DNA of 17,816 nt, taken from Nitrososphaerota archaeon. GTDB taxonomy: Archaea; Iainarchaeota; Iainarchaeia; Iainarchaeales; VGJJ01. The translations under genes and the position numbers were made by a program. The stretch covers positions 1 through 17,816 of the forward strand of contig JAGVNS010000161.1 of assembly GCA_020053155.1 (NCBI GenBank), in the 5' to 3' direction. Shown piece after piece: positions 1-6,443 of the stretch. How positions within the stretch are numbered: the first letter of the stretch is position 1; every line of letters starts with the position of its first letter. The notes beneath the pieces were generated by a model, which searched no databases, was not told the origin of the DNA, and saw nothing but the letters and a program-made list of their open reading frames with translations.

Positions 1-5
1 TGCCA

Positions 6-91
6 GACGCACCAGCGTCATAAAAAAGATACCGCGAGGCCCGAAGGGCCCGCGGAGAACACGCGTGGGGTCATAGGGGCGAAGCCCCTAT
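6..91 (-). repeat. cluster of three GC-rich hairpins, one terminator-like
   Basis: Three perfect or near-perfect stem-loops lie in tandem. One is ATAGGGGC/GCCCCTAT with a 3-base loop (73-91). The second is CCGCG-A-GGCCC/GGGCC-CGCGG with one bulged base and a 3-base loop (32-55). The third is GACGC/GCGTC with a 4-base loop (6-19). Read on the minus strand, the middle hairpin is followed within a few bases by a run of six T, so it could act as a terminator for the lysS-side transcript. The DNA is much more GC-rich than the kinase-like ORF whose 3' end it forms. It may be a dispersed intergenic element or mobile-element end, but only one copy is visible here. Confidence 0.5.
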
Positions 92-512
92 TGTCATTTC
101 CCTTATTTCCATGCATTCGATAAAATTGGTTAGTGGCTTGTTGCATATCGACAACCCTTTTTTGCCCCTTTTCCGTCAGATCTTTCATTAACAATCCCTT
201 TCGTGTAGGAGTTGGAAATGGAACGGTTGGAAAACCGAGTTTCTTCAATAGATGAAGTTTATGCGCATCATCTTGCGCCATTATTTTTTGTTCCCTTCCA
301 CCCAACGCTCTTCGATAAGACGAACCGGGTTCTCGTCCCTCAGCCCAATAGATGTATCGTTTCAGGGCGAAACTTCTCTCTTTTCCCTTTCTACTTACCG
401 TTGCTCGTCGAACAACTCCTTGTCGGCCGCTTCCTATTTCTTCGTGAACATGGATTCCTACGAAATTCTTTCGACGTCTAATGGCCTCACGAATACCACG
501 CACGATTCCCAT
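18..512 (-). CDS. protein-kinase-like N-lobe fragment, C-lobe missing
   Basis: A 164-residue ORF follows lysS on the same strand after 49 bases. Residues 26-32 (IGSGRQG) and VV just after resemble a glycine-rich nucleotide loop. ALKRY (49-53) puts a lysine where the kinase VAIK lysine sits, E74 could be the helix-C glutamate, and GLLMKDL (106-112) looks like a beta-5/hinge segment. No HRD or DFG motif follows, so the catalytic C-lobe is absent. The last ~24 residues (about 141-164) are encoded by GC-rich hairpins and look unlike protein. I infer a truncated gene, probably a pseudogene or a gene joined to an inserted element, but an ATP-binding small protein cannot be excluded. The start ATG at 512 has no obvious Shine-Dalgarno. 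The kinase assignment is by eye only. Confidence 0.45.
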   Translation of the reverse strand: MGIVRGIREAIRRRKNFVGIHVHEEIGSGRQGVVRRATVSRKGKERSFALKRYIYWAEGREPGSSYRRALGGREQKIMAQDDAHKLHLLKKLGFPTVPFPTPTRKGLLMKDLTEKGQKRVVDMQQATNQFYRMHGNKGNDNRGFAPMTPRVFSAGPSGLAVSFL

Positions 513-561
513 ATCTAAAATGTGATTCCGTTGTTTATTTGTCTTCCCTCCATCAGACGGA

Positions 562-2031
562 TTATTTCAGATTTCTCATCTGCGGGAAGAAAATAACATC
601 TCGTATCGTGGGTTGGTCTAACAATAGCATGCACATTCGGTCGATTCCCATTCCCAATCCGCCGGTGGGGGGCATTCCGTATTCCATGGCGCGGATAAAG
701 TCTTCATCCACGGGCATTTCTTCTCCTTTCGCCCTTCCTTCTTTGGATTGTTTTTCCAATAATTCGCGCTGTTTAATCGCATCATTCAATTCCGAGTACG
801 CATTGCTCATTTCCCATCCATTGATAAAGGATTCGAATCGTTCAATCAATCCTTTTTCCGTGCGATGTTCTTTGCACAGGGGGGTTGTTTCATACGGGTG
901 GTCCATTAAGTGAGTCGGTTGGATCAAATGGTGTTCCGCTATTGCTTCAAACAATTCGCTAATAATCAACCCGCGTAATTTTGGGTTTTCCATTTTTTTT
1001 CCCGTTTTGGCAATCATGTTCAACATTTCCTGGTCGGATAAATCATCCACGTTTACGTTCCCATATTTTTTGATGGCTTTTTTCATGGGTAGTCTTTCCC
1101 ATTTTCCACTTAAATCAAATTCTTTTCCTTGGTACGTAAATTGTTCATTTCCGTGCACCGCGATGCATGCTTCGCGAAACATTTCTTCCGTCAATTCCAT
1201 CATGTCGTTGTAATCCGCGTACGCCCAATAACATTCCATGGTGGAAAACTCCGGGTTGTGCGTTTTGTCAATGTCTTCGTTCCTAAAGTTTTTGGTTACG
1301 GTGTACACTTTTTCAATATTTCCGATAATCAGTCTCTTCAAGTATATTTCTGGGGAGATGGACAAATACAAATCCTGGTCCAGGGCATTTGAGTGGGTTA
1401 CAAACGGTCGCGCATTCGCCCCCCCATATTCAGGCTGCAAAGTTGGAATTTCCACTTCCACAAACCCTTGTTGGTCGAGTACTTTTCGGATAGATTGGAT
1501 TATTTTGGCCCGGTTGACAAATATTTTTTTCACTTCCGGATTCATGAATAAATCCAAATAGCGTTGTCTATAGCGCGCTTCAATGTCGCTGATTCCGTGC
1601 CATTTATCGGGCAATGGGGCAACGCTTTTGCTGAGCACCTGTACCGTATCTGCGAGAATGCTCAACTCTCCTCTCTGCGTGCGAATGATTTTTCCTTCCG
1701 CTCCCGCATAATCCCCCGTGTCAAGCAGTTTAACTAACTCAAACATGCTTTCGGGCGTTACCCCCACTTTCAATTGTATTTGTATTTTTCCCGTATCATC
1801 GAACAAATCCACAAACATGAGTTTTCCAAATCCCCGGATGCTCATTACTTTTCCGCATACTTTGGCTTGAACACTGCTTTCTTCCCCATTCTGGAGGGAG
1901 TTGAATTTTTCACGTATTTCGCCGGCAGTATGCGTGCGGATGTATTGGTAGGGGAATGGGCTGATTCCTTTTTTTCGCAATTCTACGAGCTTTTGGAGTT
2001 TGCTTTGCCGTAATTCCTCAAACGTAGTCAT
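562..2031 (-). CDS. lysS: lysyl-tRNA synthetase, class II
   Basis: This cytosolic enzyme charges tRNA-Lys with lysine using ATP. The 489-residue length is typical of class II LysRS. An OB-fold anticodon-binding domain occupies roughly residues 53-140 (VCGKVMSIRGFGKLMFVDL). The class II catalytic domain follows, with motif 2 at 249-262 (FRNEDIDKTHNPEF) and motif 3 at 456-470 (GGLGMGIDR, arginine 465). The WEMSNAYSELND segment (406-417) matches the family's amino-acid pocket region. Many archaea use the unrelated class I LysRS, so the class II form is a useful lineage marker. The gene lies 54 bases downstream of the KaiC-like gene, with a TATA-like box in the gap, and is followed by the kinase-like ORF. 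Assignment is secure from the motifs. Confidence 0.95.
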   Translation of the reverse strand: MTTFEELRQSKLQKLVELRKKGISPFPYQYIRTHTAGEIREKFNSLQNGEESSVQAKVCGKVMSIRGFGKLMFVDLFDDTGKIQIQLKVGVTPESMFELVKLLDTGDYAGAEGKIIRTQRGELSILADTVQVLSKSVAPLPDKWHGISDIEARYRQRYLDLFMNPEVKKIFVNRAKIIQSIRKVLDQQGFVEVEIPTLQPEYGGANARPFVTHSNALDQDLYLSISPEIYLKRLIIGNIEKVYTVTKNFRNEDIDKTHNPEFSTMECYWAYADYNDMMELTEEMFREACIAVHGNEQFTYQGKEFDLSGKWERLPMKKAIKKYGNVNVDDLSDQEMLNMIAKTGKKMENPKLRGLIISELFEAIAEHHLIQPTHLMDHPYETTPLCKEHRTEKGLIERFESFINGWEMSNAYSELNDAIKQRELLEKQSKEGRAKGEEMPVDEDFIRAMEYGMPPTGGLGMGIDRMCMLLLDQPTIRDVIFFPQMRNLK

Positions 2032-2055
2032 GTATATCGTTTAGCCCTCGGGTGG

Positions 2056-2079
2056 GCTTAAAAACGGTGCTTTTCCGTT
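2056..2079 (-). promoter_or_regulatory. KaiC-gene terminator hairpin overlapping lysS TATA-like box
   Basis: On the minus strand AACGG/CCGTT (2063-2079, 7-base loop) is followed by a T-run, a plausible terminator for the KaiC-like gene. The same T-run reads TTTTTAAGC (2064-2056), about 29 bases before the lysS ATG, a fair archaeal TATA box for a short-leader transcript. Both readings are inferred from sequence only. Confidence 0.35.
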
Positions 2080-2085
2080 TATGGC

Positions 2086-2850
2086 CTACACGTTCTTGTA
2101 CGTGCTTTCCAGGGTCATCACGTTGATTCCCCTGGGCGTTATTTGGATGGGGTGCAAATCCTCCGAGTGATGCGTGGCCCTTAATTTTCGGATGTGTAAC
2201 GTGCGGTTGCTCTGGCTTCCCATCCCCAAATAATGCAGCATAAACACTCCGTCCACCACAAACTCTTCCACCCCAAATCGCGAAAATGCCCCTCCTTCCC
2301 CTTCGCGGGTTTCGCTGACCATTAATGTGGTTACGCCCGTGCGTTCCAGCATGTAGCTCAATTTCAAAATGGCTTTTCGCACTTCATTGGCGTTTTCGTA
2401 GTTGAATCCAAGGGCGGGGATGGAGTCAATCACGAGTCTCTTTGCCCCAATTCTCCGAGTGGTGCGCATGATTTCGAGCAATAATTTATCCAAATCAAAG
2501 CCCGTGGGCATTGAGAATTGTTCCTCGCTTGGCATTCCAATTTTGGCCACGCTTCCGTCGATGATTTCAATCAGATTATCGTCTTCGAGTTTGCGCAAGT
2601 CCCATCCAAACGAGAGCATATCCTCCCGTAAGAGGTTGGGCCGCTCATCCAGCGTCACGTACACCCCGGGCTGTTTGTACATCACCGCTCCCTGGTAGAT
2701 GAATTGGGTGCAGAAAATGCTTTTTCCCGTTCCAGTTGCTCCGCTCACCAAAAAACTTCTTCCTTCAGGGAGTCCTCCTTCGATGAGTTCGTCCAATCCG
2801 GTCACTCCCGTGGGTAGGCGGTTCATGTTTTCATCTGGCGTTTTAGTCAT
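2086..2850 (-). CDS. single-domain KaiC/RadA-superfamily ATPase
   Basis: This 254-residue RecA-fold ATPase has one KaiC domain. The opening RLPTGVTGLDELIEGGLPEG (11-30) is the family signature. Walker A is GATGTGKS (37-44), a D-E pair sits at 68-69 (LDER) in the position of the KaiC catalytic acid, and the Walker B strand is RLVIDS (138-143). Archaeal genomes carry many such KaiC-like proteins, with roles proposed in signalling, motility or DNA processes; the exact role here is unknown. An internal ATG at residue 9 (MNRLPTG) is an alternative start. The gene diverges from the DsbA-like gene and sits upstream of lysS on the same strand. Family assignment is firm, function open. Confidence 0.85.
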   Translation of the reverse strand: MTKTPDENMNRLPTGVTGLDELIEGGLPEGRSFLVSGATGTGKSIFCTQFIYQGAVMYKQPGVYVTLDERPNLLREDMLSFGWDLRKLEDDNLIEIIDGSVAKIGMPSEEQFSMPTGFDLDKLLLEIMRTTRRIGAKRLVIDSIPALGFNYENANEVRKAILKLSYMLERTGVTTLMVSETREGEGGAFSRFGVEEFVVDGVFMLHYLGMGSQSNRTLHIRKLRATHHSEDLHPIQITPRGINVMTLESTYKNV

Positions 2851-2975
2851 TTTAAGCCAGCAGGTTTATCTTTTTCTTCTTTTCCTGGCTTTTTGGCTCT
2901 TTATTTTAAACATTCGTGCCATTAGAAGTAGTCGTCCGTATCCGTTTGGATGGATTGTTTTGGAGGTTGATTTTG

Positions 2976-3830
2976 ATGAATGAAGCCGGGGAGCACCATG
3001 CTCCAAACCACCCCCCTAAAGAGGGTGATTTTTCTCTGTACGTTTTGCCGCTCAGCATTTTGCTGGCAGCGGTCATTTTGGGTTATTCGGTGGTTTCCGC
3101 CGCCAACACGCTGGGGGACGGTCTTTCCACCCTCACCATTGCGGGGGGTGGTGGTACTGTGCTCCCAACCCCGGATCCGGGTCAAGGAGATTTGGCCCCC
3201 ACTCCCCAATCCAATAAAACGTTAGCTGAACTATCTTCGACCAATTTCGCTGGAAAATTGGGTTCGGATAGCGCACCCGTAATAATGATTGAATATTCTG
3301 ATTTCCAGTGCCCATTCTGCAAGCGCTTCTTTAACGATTCGTTTGTTCAGTTGAAACAGTGGACGGACGAAGGGAAAATTTCACTGGTCTTCAAGGATTA
3401 TCCCCTACCCTTTCATTCATTGGCCGTACCCTCGGCGAGCGCCGCCCGTTGTGCAGGAGAGCAGGAAAAGTTTTGGGAAATGCATGACAAAATTTTTGAG
3501 GAAACAACCAAGATTGACCCGAGCGGGACCTCGCAATACACTGAAGCAGACTTGACGGCGTGGGCGACCGACGTTGGATTGGACATGACTGCTTTCAATA
3601 CCTGTTTTTCGGAGAAAAAGTATGCGGCCGGCATTCAGGCGAATCAGGCCGAAGGTCAGGAAATTGGAGTGGGGGGGACTCCCAGCTTTGCCATTGGAAA
3701 GCCCGGTGACAAGGTTCAGTTAGTCGTGGGCGCATGCCCCACTTCCGCGTTCGAGCAGGCCATTACTGCTGCTGCGGAAGGAAAGAAATGGTATCAAGTG
3801 CCGAGCACGTGCACTATCGTAGTTAATTAA
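2976..3830 (+). CDS. membrane-anchored DsbA-like thiol oxidoreductase
   Basis: I start at ATG 2976 because GGAGGT lies eight bases upstream at 2962-2967; an in-frame ATG at 2916 lacks that support. The 284-residue product has a short cytosolic N-terminus, one transmembrane segment at about 21-43, a Gly/Pro/Thr-rich linker (56-80) and then a DsbA-type thioredoxin domain. The active site is C112-P-F-C115 in DFQCPFCKRF and the cis-proline loop is GGTPSFAIG (P236). Extra cysteines at 159, 210, 254 and 279 could form structural disulfides. It probably acts outside the membrane, making or isomerising disulfides in secreted proteins (family knowledge). A hairpin plus T-run follows the stop. It is the first of three thioredoxin-fold genes in a row. 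Confidence 0.85.
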   Translation: MNEAGEHHAPNHPPKEGDFSLYVLPLSILLAAVILGYSVVSAANTLGDGLSTLTIAGGGGTVLPTPDPGQGDLAPTPQSNKTLAELSSTNFAGKLGSDSAPVIMIEYSDFQCPFCKRFFNDSFVQLKQWTDEGKISLVFKDYPLPFHSLAVPSASAARCAGEQEKFWEMHDKIFEETTKIDPSGTSQYTEADLTAWATDVGLDMTAFNTCFSEKKYAAGIQANQAEGQEIGVGGTPSFAIGKPGDKVQLVVGACPTSAFEQAITAAAEGKKWYQVPSTCTIVVN

Positions 3831-3831
3831 C

Positions 3832-3864
3832 GGGGAGGGGGCCCTTTTTTCCCTTCCCCTTTTT
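3832..3864 (+). terminator. hairpin and T-run after DsbA-like gene
   Basis: GGGGAGGG (3832-3839) can pair with CCCTTCCCC (3851-3859), leaving one bulged base, and a T-run follows from 3860. A second T-run lies in the loop. This would end the DsbA-like transcript right after its stop at 3830. Confidence 0.55.
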
Positions 3865-3869
3865 ATTTT
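3861..3869 (+). promoter_or_regulatory. TATA-like box for thioredoxin-fold lipoprotein gene
   Basis: TTTTATTTT is centred about 24 bases before the ATG at 3889, with no Shine-Dalgarno between, which fits a leaderless archaeal transcript. The box shares bases with the preceding terminator T-run, so the call is weak. Confidence 0.3.
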
Positions 3870-3888
3870 CTTTCTCCTTCTCTTTGGG

Positions 3889-4395
3889 ATGAAAACCTTT
3901 TTTTTTATTTTTGCGATTGGTTTGTTGTTTTTTTCAGGGTGCATTTCATCCCAATATGAGTCCCGCGACACTACTGCGATTGCTCCCACCTCCATTTCCT
4001 CCTTTCAGGTTTTGCCTAATGCTCAAATCTGCACGCAGGAGGGGAAGCCCATCATCCGCTTGTATTCCACCACCACCTGTCCCCACTGCCGATGGGTTAA
4101 TTCGACATTCAATGGGGTTATGGAAGAGTACATGGATGCGGGAAAGATTGTGGCGTACCATTGGGATTTGGACATAGGCAACGATCAGTTCACCCCCGCC
4201 AAAGAAGCATCGGTTCCGCCGGGAGAAGTGTCATTGTTTCAGACTGTTAATCCCCGCCAGAGCGTTCCCACTTATTTGTTTGGGTGCAAGTATTACCGCA
4301 TTGGGAATGCCTATGAAACTCAGGACGATTTGGACGCAGAAGCGGGGGAATTCAAAGCCGTGATTGAAAAATTGGTGGCGGAGACGAATAACTAG
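3889..4395 (+). CDS. thioredoxin-fold lipoprotein
   Basis: The 168-residue product starts with a short lysine then a hydrophobic stretch ending in a lipobox, LFFSGC (13-18), so C18 is probably lipid-modified and the protein is tethered outside the membrane. A thioredoxin-like domain follows from about residue 54, with the redox pair C64-P-H-C67 in STTTCPHCRWV; CPHC is the DsbA-type dipeptide, which favours an oxidant over a reductant. SVPTYLFGCKYY holds a candidate cis-proline after valine, with another cysteine eight residues later. It lies just after the DsbA-like gene and could work with it on exported thiols; that partnership is inference. The start is set by the signal peptide. Confidence 0.75.
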   Translation: MKTFFFIFAIGLLFFSGCISSQYESRDTTAIAPTSISSFQVLPNAQICTQEGKPIIRLYSTTTCPHCRWVNSTFNGVMEEYMDAGKIVAYHWDLDIGNDQFTPAKEASVPPGEVSLFQTVNPRQSVPTYLFGCKYYRIGNAYETQDDLDAEAGEFKAVIEKLVAETNN

Positions 4396-4396
4396 T

Positions 4397-4939
4397 ATGC
4401 GGGGTCCACGTCGACTACCCCTCCCTAAAGGAATGGTGCGTGCCTCATTCAGGAATGGGAACAGGTCCAGTGTTCGCCGTCACCTCGTGAGTTGGACCCT
4501 TGACCCCACGCAGGAAGACCCTTCCCGGCAAAGTGTGTATGCGGATAAGACGGCTAAAATCCGCAAATTGGTGGAGAAGGTTCCAAAACCATTAAGGGGA
4601 ATGTTGGATGTTCCATTGATTCTCGCGCTGCGCTCCACTCGCCGTAATGTTCTGGTGTTTGAGAAGGGCGGGGACATCATGGCGCACGTTGCGTTTCATC
4701 GGCATGGAAAGACCATGCATATGTTTCACGTGTGGGTTAATCATTCGCTGCGAAACAAGGGGTATGCCCGGGAGGCCGTGGCCGATTTCATTGAATTTGC
4801 CCGGAAAAAAGGGATGAAATCCGTGCGTTTGGGAGAAGGGAATAATGATGCAGTAAATAGGATTTGGGAATACTGTGCCCGCCACGCAGACGAATATAAC
4901 GTTAGACCGCGCAAGGGATATTGGCTGGACTTGATTTAG
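4397..4939 (+). CDS. GNAT-family N-acetyltransferase
   Basis: About 180 residues from ATG 4397, which lies one base after the preceding stop; an in-frame ATG at 4364 overlaps that gene and one at 4430 is also possible. The C-terminal half shows the GNAT core: beta-4 MHMFHVWVNHSLR, the acetyl-CoA loop RNKGYAREAV with the R-x-x-G-x-A pattern, a following helix, and EGNNDAVNRIWEYC as the motif B region. The first ~30 residues are very basic (MRGPRRLPLPKG). Substrate cannot be told. It is probably co-transcribed with the lipoprotein gene because the gap is so small. Confidence 0.7.
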   Translation: MRGPRRLPLPKGMVRASFRNGNRSSVRRHLVSWTLDPTQEDPSRQSVYADKTAKIRKLVEKVPKPLRGMLDVPLILALRSTRRNVLVFEKGGDIMAHVAFHRHGKTMHMFHVWVNHSLRNKGYAREAVADFIEFARKKGMKSVRLGEGNNDAVNRIWEYCARHADEYNVRPRKGYWLDLI

Positions 4940-4963
4940 TTTTTTGCGCAATTGGGGAAATCC

Positions 4964-5009
4964 TTTATATTATCGGGCAACCCCCGTTAGTATCAGTCGT
5001 TTGCGAGGT
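4964..5009 (+). promoter_or_regulatory. promoter and ribosome site of glutaredoxin gene
   Basis: A TATA box TTTATAT lies at 4964-4970. A start about 25 bases downstream gives a leader of roughly 25 bases that includes GAGGT at 5005-5009, eight bases before the ATG at 5018. The gene therefore looks independently transcribed with a normal Shine-Dalgarno. Confidence 0.55.
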
Positions 5010-5017
5010 ATTCCCGT

Positions 5018-5260
5018 ATGGCCCAACCCACTATTACCATTTATTCCACTCCCACCTGCCCCTATTGTCACTTAGAAAAGGATTTTTTGAAAGAGAATAA
5101 AATTGCGTTCAAAGAAATCAACGTCGCGGAAGACACGCAGGCGGCGCAGCAGATGATTATGAAGTCTGGTCAGTCGGGTGTTCCCGTTACTGAAATCAAC
5201 GGAAAAATTATTGTTGGATTTGACAAGCCGACGTTGAAAAAGATTTTGAATATCAAATAG
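5018..5260 (+). CDS. glutaredoxin / NrdH-like thiol reductant
   Basis: This 80-residue cytosolic protein is a complete minimal glutaredoxin fold: strand ITIYS, the redox site C14-P-Y-C17, helix LEKDFLKENKI, and the cis-proline loop SGVPVTEINGKIIVGFD. The CPYC dipeptide is the classic dithiol glutaredoxin form; length and absence of an extra helix also resemble NrdH redoxins. Its likely job is reducing protein disulfides in the cytosol, possibly ribonucleotide reductase. It has its own promoter and no signal peptide, unlike the two upstream thioredoxin-fold genes. Confidence 0.85.
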   Translation: MAQPTITIYSTPTCPYCHLEKDFLKENKIAFKEINVAEDTQAAQQMIMKSGQSGVPVTEINGKIIVGFDKPTLKKILNIK

Positions 5261-5262
5261 GG

Positions 5263-5270
5263 TTATATTT
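5263..5270 (+). promoter_or_regulatory. TATA box of leaderless orphan gene at 5293
   Basis: TTATATTT is centred about 26 bases before the ATG at 5293, and no Shine-Dalgarno is present in between. That spacing puts the transcription start at or beside the start codon, so the orphan gene is probably translated from a leaderless mRNA and does not depend on the glutaredoxin promoter. Confidence 0.5.
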
Positions 5271-5292
5271 TTCAGTCATATAATCTGCTCTT

Positions 5293-6210
5293 ATGGCTCT
5301 CGAGGAAAGGCAGATTGATGTTTTTGAAGCTTTTTTGAATCGACACATGAATGACCAAGTACCTTTTGGGGGTACTTTTTTCGAAGACAGAAATATGAAG
5401 TATGTCGGTTTACCTTATCTGGAAGCGCTAGATATTGCGAGAGGTATCAGCGCACTCATTCTTTTTGAAAGACCAAGGATTGATTACGCCGATTTTGAGA
5501 AAGCCATGCTTGAACGCATTCCCCTTGTCTGGAAATTAAATCAGCCATTTGCCAAAAGTTTGCATGAAAGTTTGGCTCAACGGAGTGCATACGCCAACTG
5601 TAATTTTGGATATTTAGCGTCCGCCTTTACCCAAACATATTTTGAAGGGTTATCCCAGATGAGGTTGCCCTTCGATGAAGCGCTAAAATCGTATCGTCTG
5701 TGTATGAAAGTTGTTCCGCTGTGGCTCAGACAAAAACCATCTCGCATGGGTGAATATGAATTCTCTTATGACTTACTCTATCATACGGAGACGCCGCTCA
5801 TAATGATTGTTCGAAATGCAAAGGGGCGGGCTGTGGCAACGGTTGGGGGGTATATTTACATTCAGGAAGGCAAACCAAGTATTTGTGTTACCAATATTCA
5901 GGGCACAAAATTAAGAGTACGGCCAAATGACCCCGATTTTTTAAAGAAAAGGAAGGAACACGCAGCGAATTATGCAAATTTAAATGAGAATCTTGGCGAA
6001 AATTGGCGTGTATTTTTTGCTAAGCAAGTAGTGAATTTGGCCCGGCGAAAAGGTTTTGGTGTTGTGGGGGTAGTGCCTAAAAGATTCGCTCTTTTTGATT
6101 ATCTTTCCACCGATAAAGGGTATAAAAGGCAAGTGAGACAGTCAAACCAAACATACCGGAAAGCCGGGCTAGTGCCTCATTCCTCCAGTCGATGGCGTTT
6201 GCCTAAATGA
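5293..6210 (+). CDS. uncharacterised protein, possible DUF535/VirK-like C-terminus
   Basis: I do not recognise this 305-residue protein with confidence. It has no signal peptide or membrane segment. The first half is helical with many aromatic residues. The second half has a strand-rich block (IMIVRNAKGRAVATVGGYIYI, in two pieces around 170-190), then PSICVTNIQGTK (195-206), a charged stretch, and FFAKQVVNLARRKGFGVVGVVP (241-262 region). The order 'strand, IQG, helix, G-V-x-G-V' recalls DUF535 (VirK/YbjX) or distant GNAT-like folds, but this is only a resemblance. The DNA is visibly more AT-rich than neighbouring genes, with a leaderless promoter and a strong terminator, so the gene looks like an independent cassette and may have been acquired. 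Confidence 0.6.
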   Translation: MALEERQIDVFEAFLNRHMNDQVPFGGTFFEDRNMKYVGLPYLEALDIARGISALILFERPRIDYADFEKAMLERIPLVWKLNQPFAKSLHESLAQRSAYANCNFGYLASAFTQTYFEGLSQMRLPFDEALKSYRLCMKVVPLWLRQKPSRMGEYEFSYDLLYHTETPLIMIVRNAKGRAVATVGGYIYIQEGKPSICVTNIQGTKLRVRPNDPDFLKKRKEHAANYANLNENLGENWRVFFAKQVVNLARRKGFGVVGVVPKRFALFDYLSTDKGYKRQVRQSNQTYRKAGLVPHSSSRWRLPK

Positions 6211-6212
6211 TT

Positions 6213-6235
6213 CGGGCTTTTTAGAAAAAAGCCCG
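6213..6235. terminator. two-way terminator hairpin
   Basis: CGGGCTTTTT (6213-6222) pairs perfectly with AAAAAGCCCG (6226-6235) across a 3-base loop. Each strand gives a T-run inside the stem, so it can stop transcripts from the orphan gene (plus) and from the M42 side (minus). Confidence 0.75.
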
Positions 6236-6239
6236 GGGA

Positions 6240-6440
6240 AAAAGGTTCATACCTCGCCCTTGGCCGCTCACCTGCGGCCACGCGGAAGTTTGGGTACCGT
6301 TTACGGTACCCATACGTTCGATCAACCCGACTCAAGGGTTGAGCGGCATGCGTCGCCCCGTGTTAGGCGAACGCGTCCGCGAGCCCGGTGACATTCTACT
6401 TCCACATGGATACCCATGCCTTTAGGCCTGGGAGGAGGTC
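6240..6440 (-). ncRNA. candidate structured RNA or omega-RNA-like remnant
   Basis: About 200 bases without a convincing ORF hold several stable stem-loops: TGGCCGC/GCGGCCA (6261-6280), GGGTACCGT/ACGGTACCC (6292-6311), TCAACCC/GGGTTGA (6322-6342, with a loop able to pair to its own arm as an alternative) and CATGG/CCATG (6405-6418). It is more GC-rich than the flanking genes. I favour the minus strand because T-runs follow its last stems (6240s and 6231-6235 region), but strand is uncertain. It could be the 3' untranslated region of the M42 transcript, a separate RNA, or the decayed right end of a TnpB/IS605 element. I found no RNase P, SRP or tRNA signatures. Confidence 0.4.
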
Positions 6441-6443
6441 ATT

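Noticed and set aside
2916..2975. Longer N-terminus for the DsbA-like protein
   Set aside because: The inner ATG at 2976 has a well-spaced GGAGGT and gives a normal N-in membrane anchor.
6313..6328. tRNA T-loop-like GTTCGATC
   Set aside because: The flanking bases cannot form a T-stem and no cloverleaf fits on either strand.
6240..6440. RNase P RNA or SRP RNA
   Set aside because: GGAGGAGGTC on one strand faintly recalls RNase P conserved region I, but the matching region V is absent on that strand, and no SRP helix 8 motif (GGAAG-AGCAGC type) is present.
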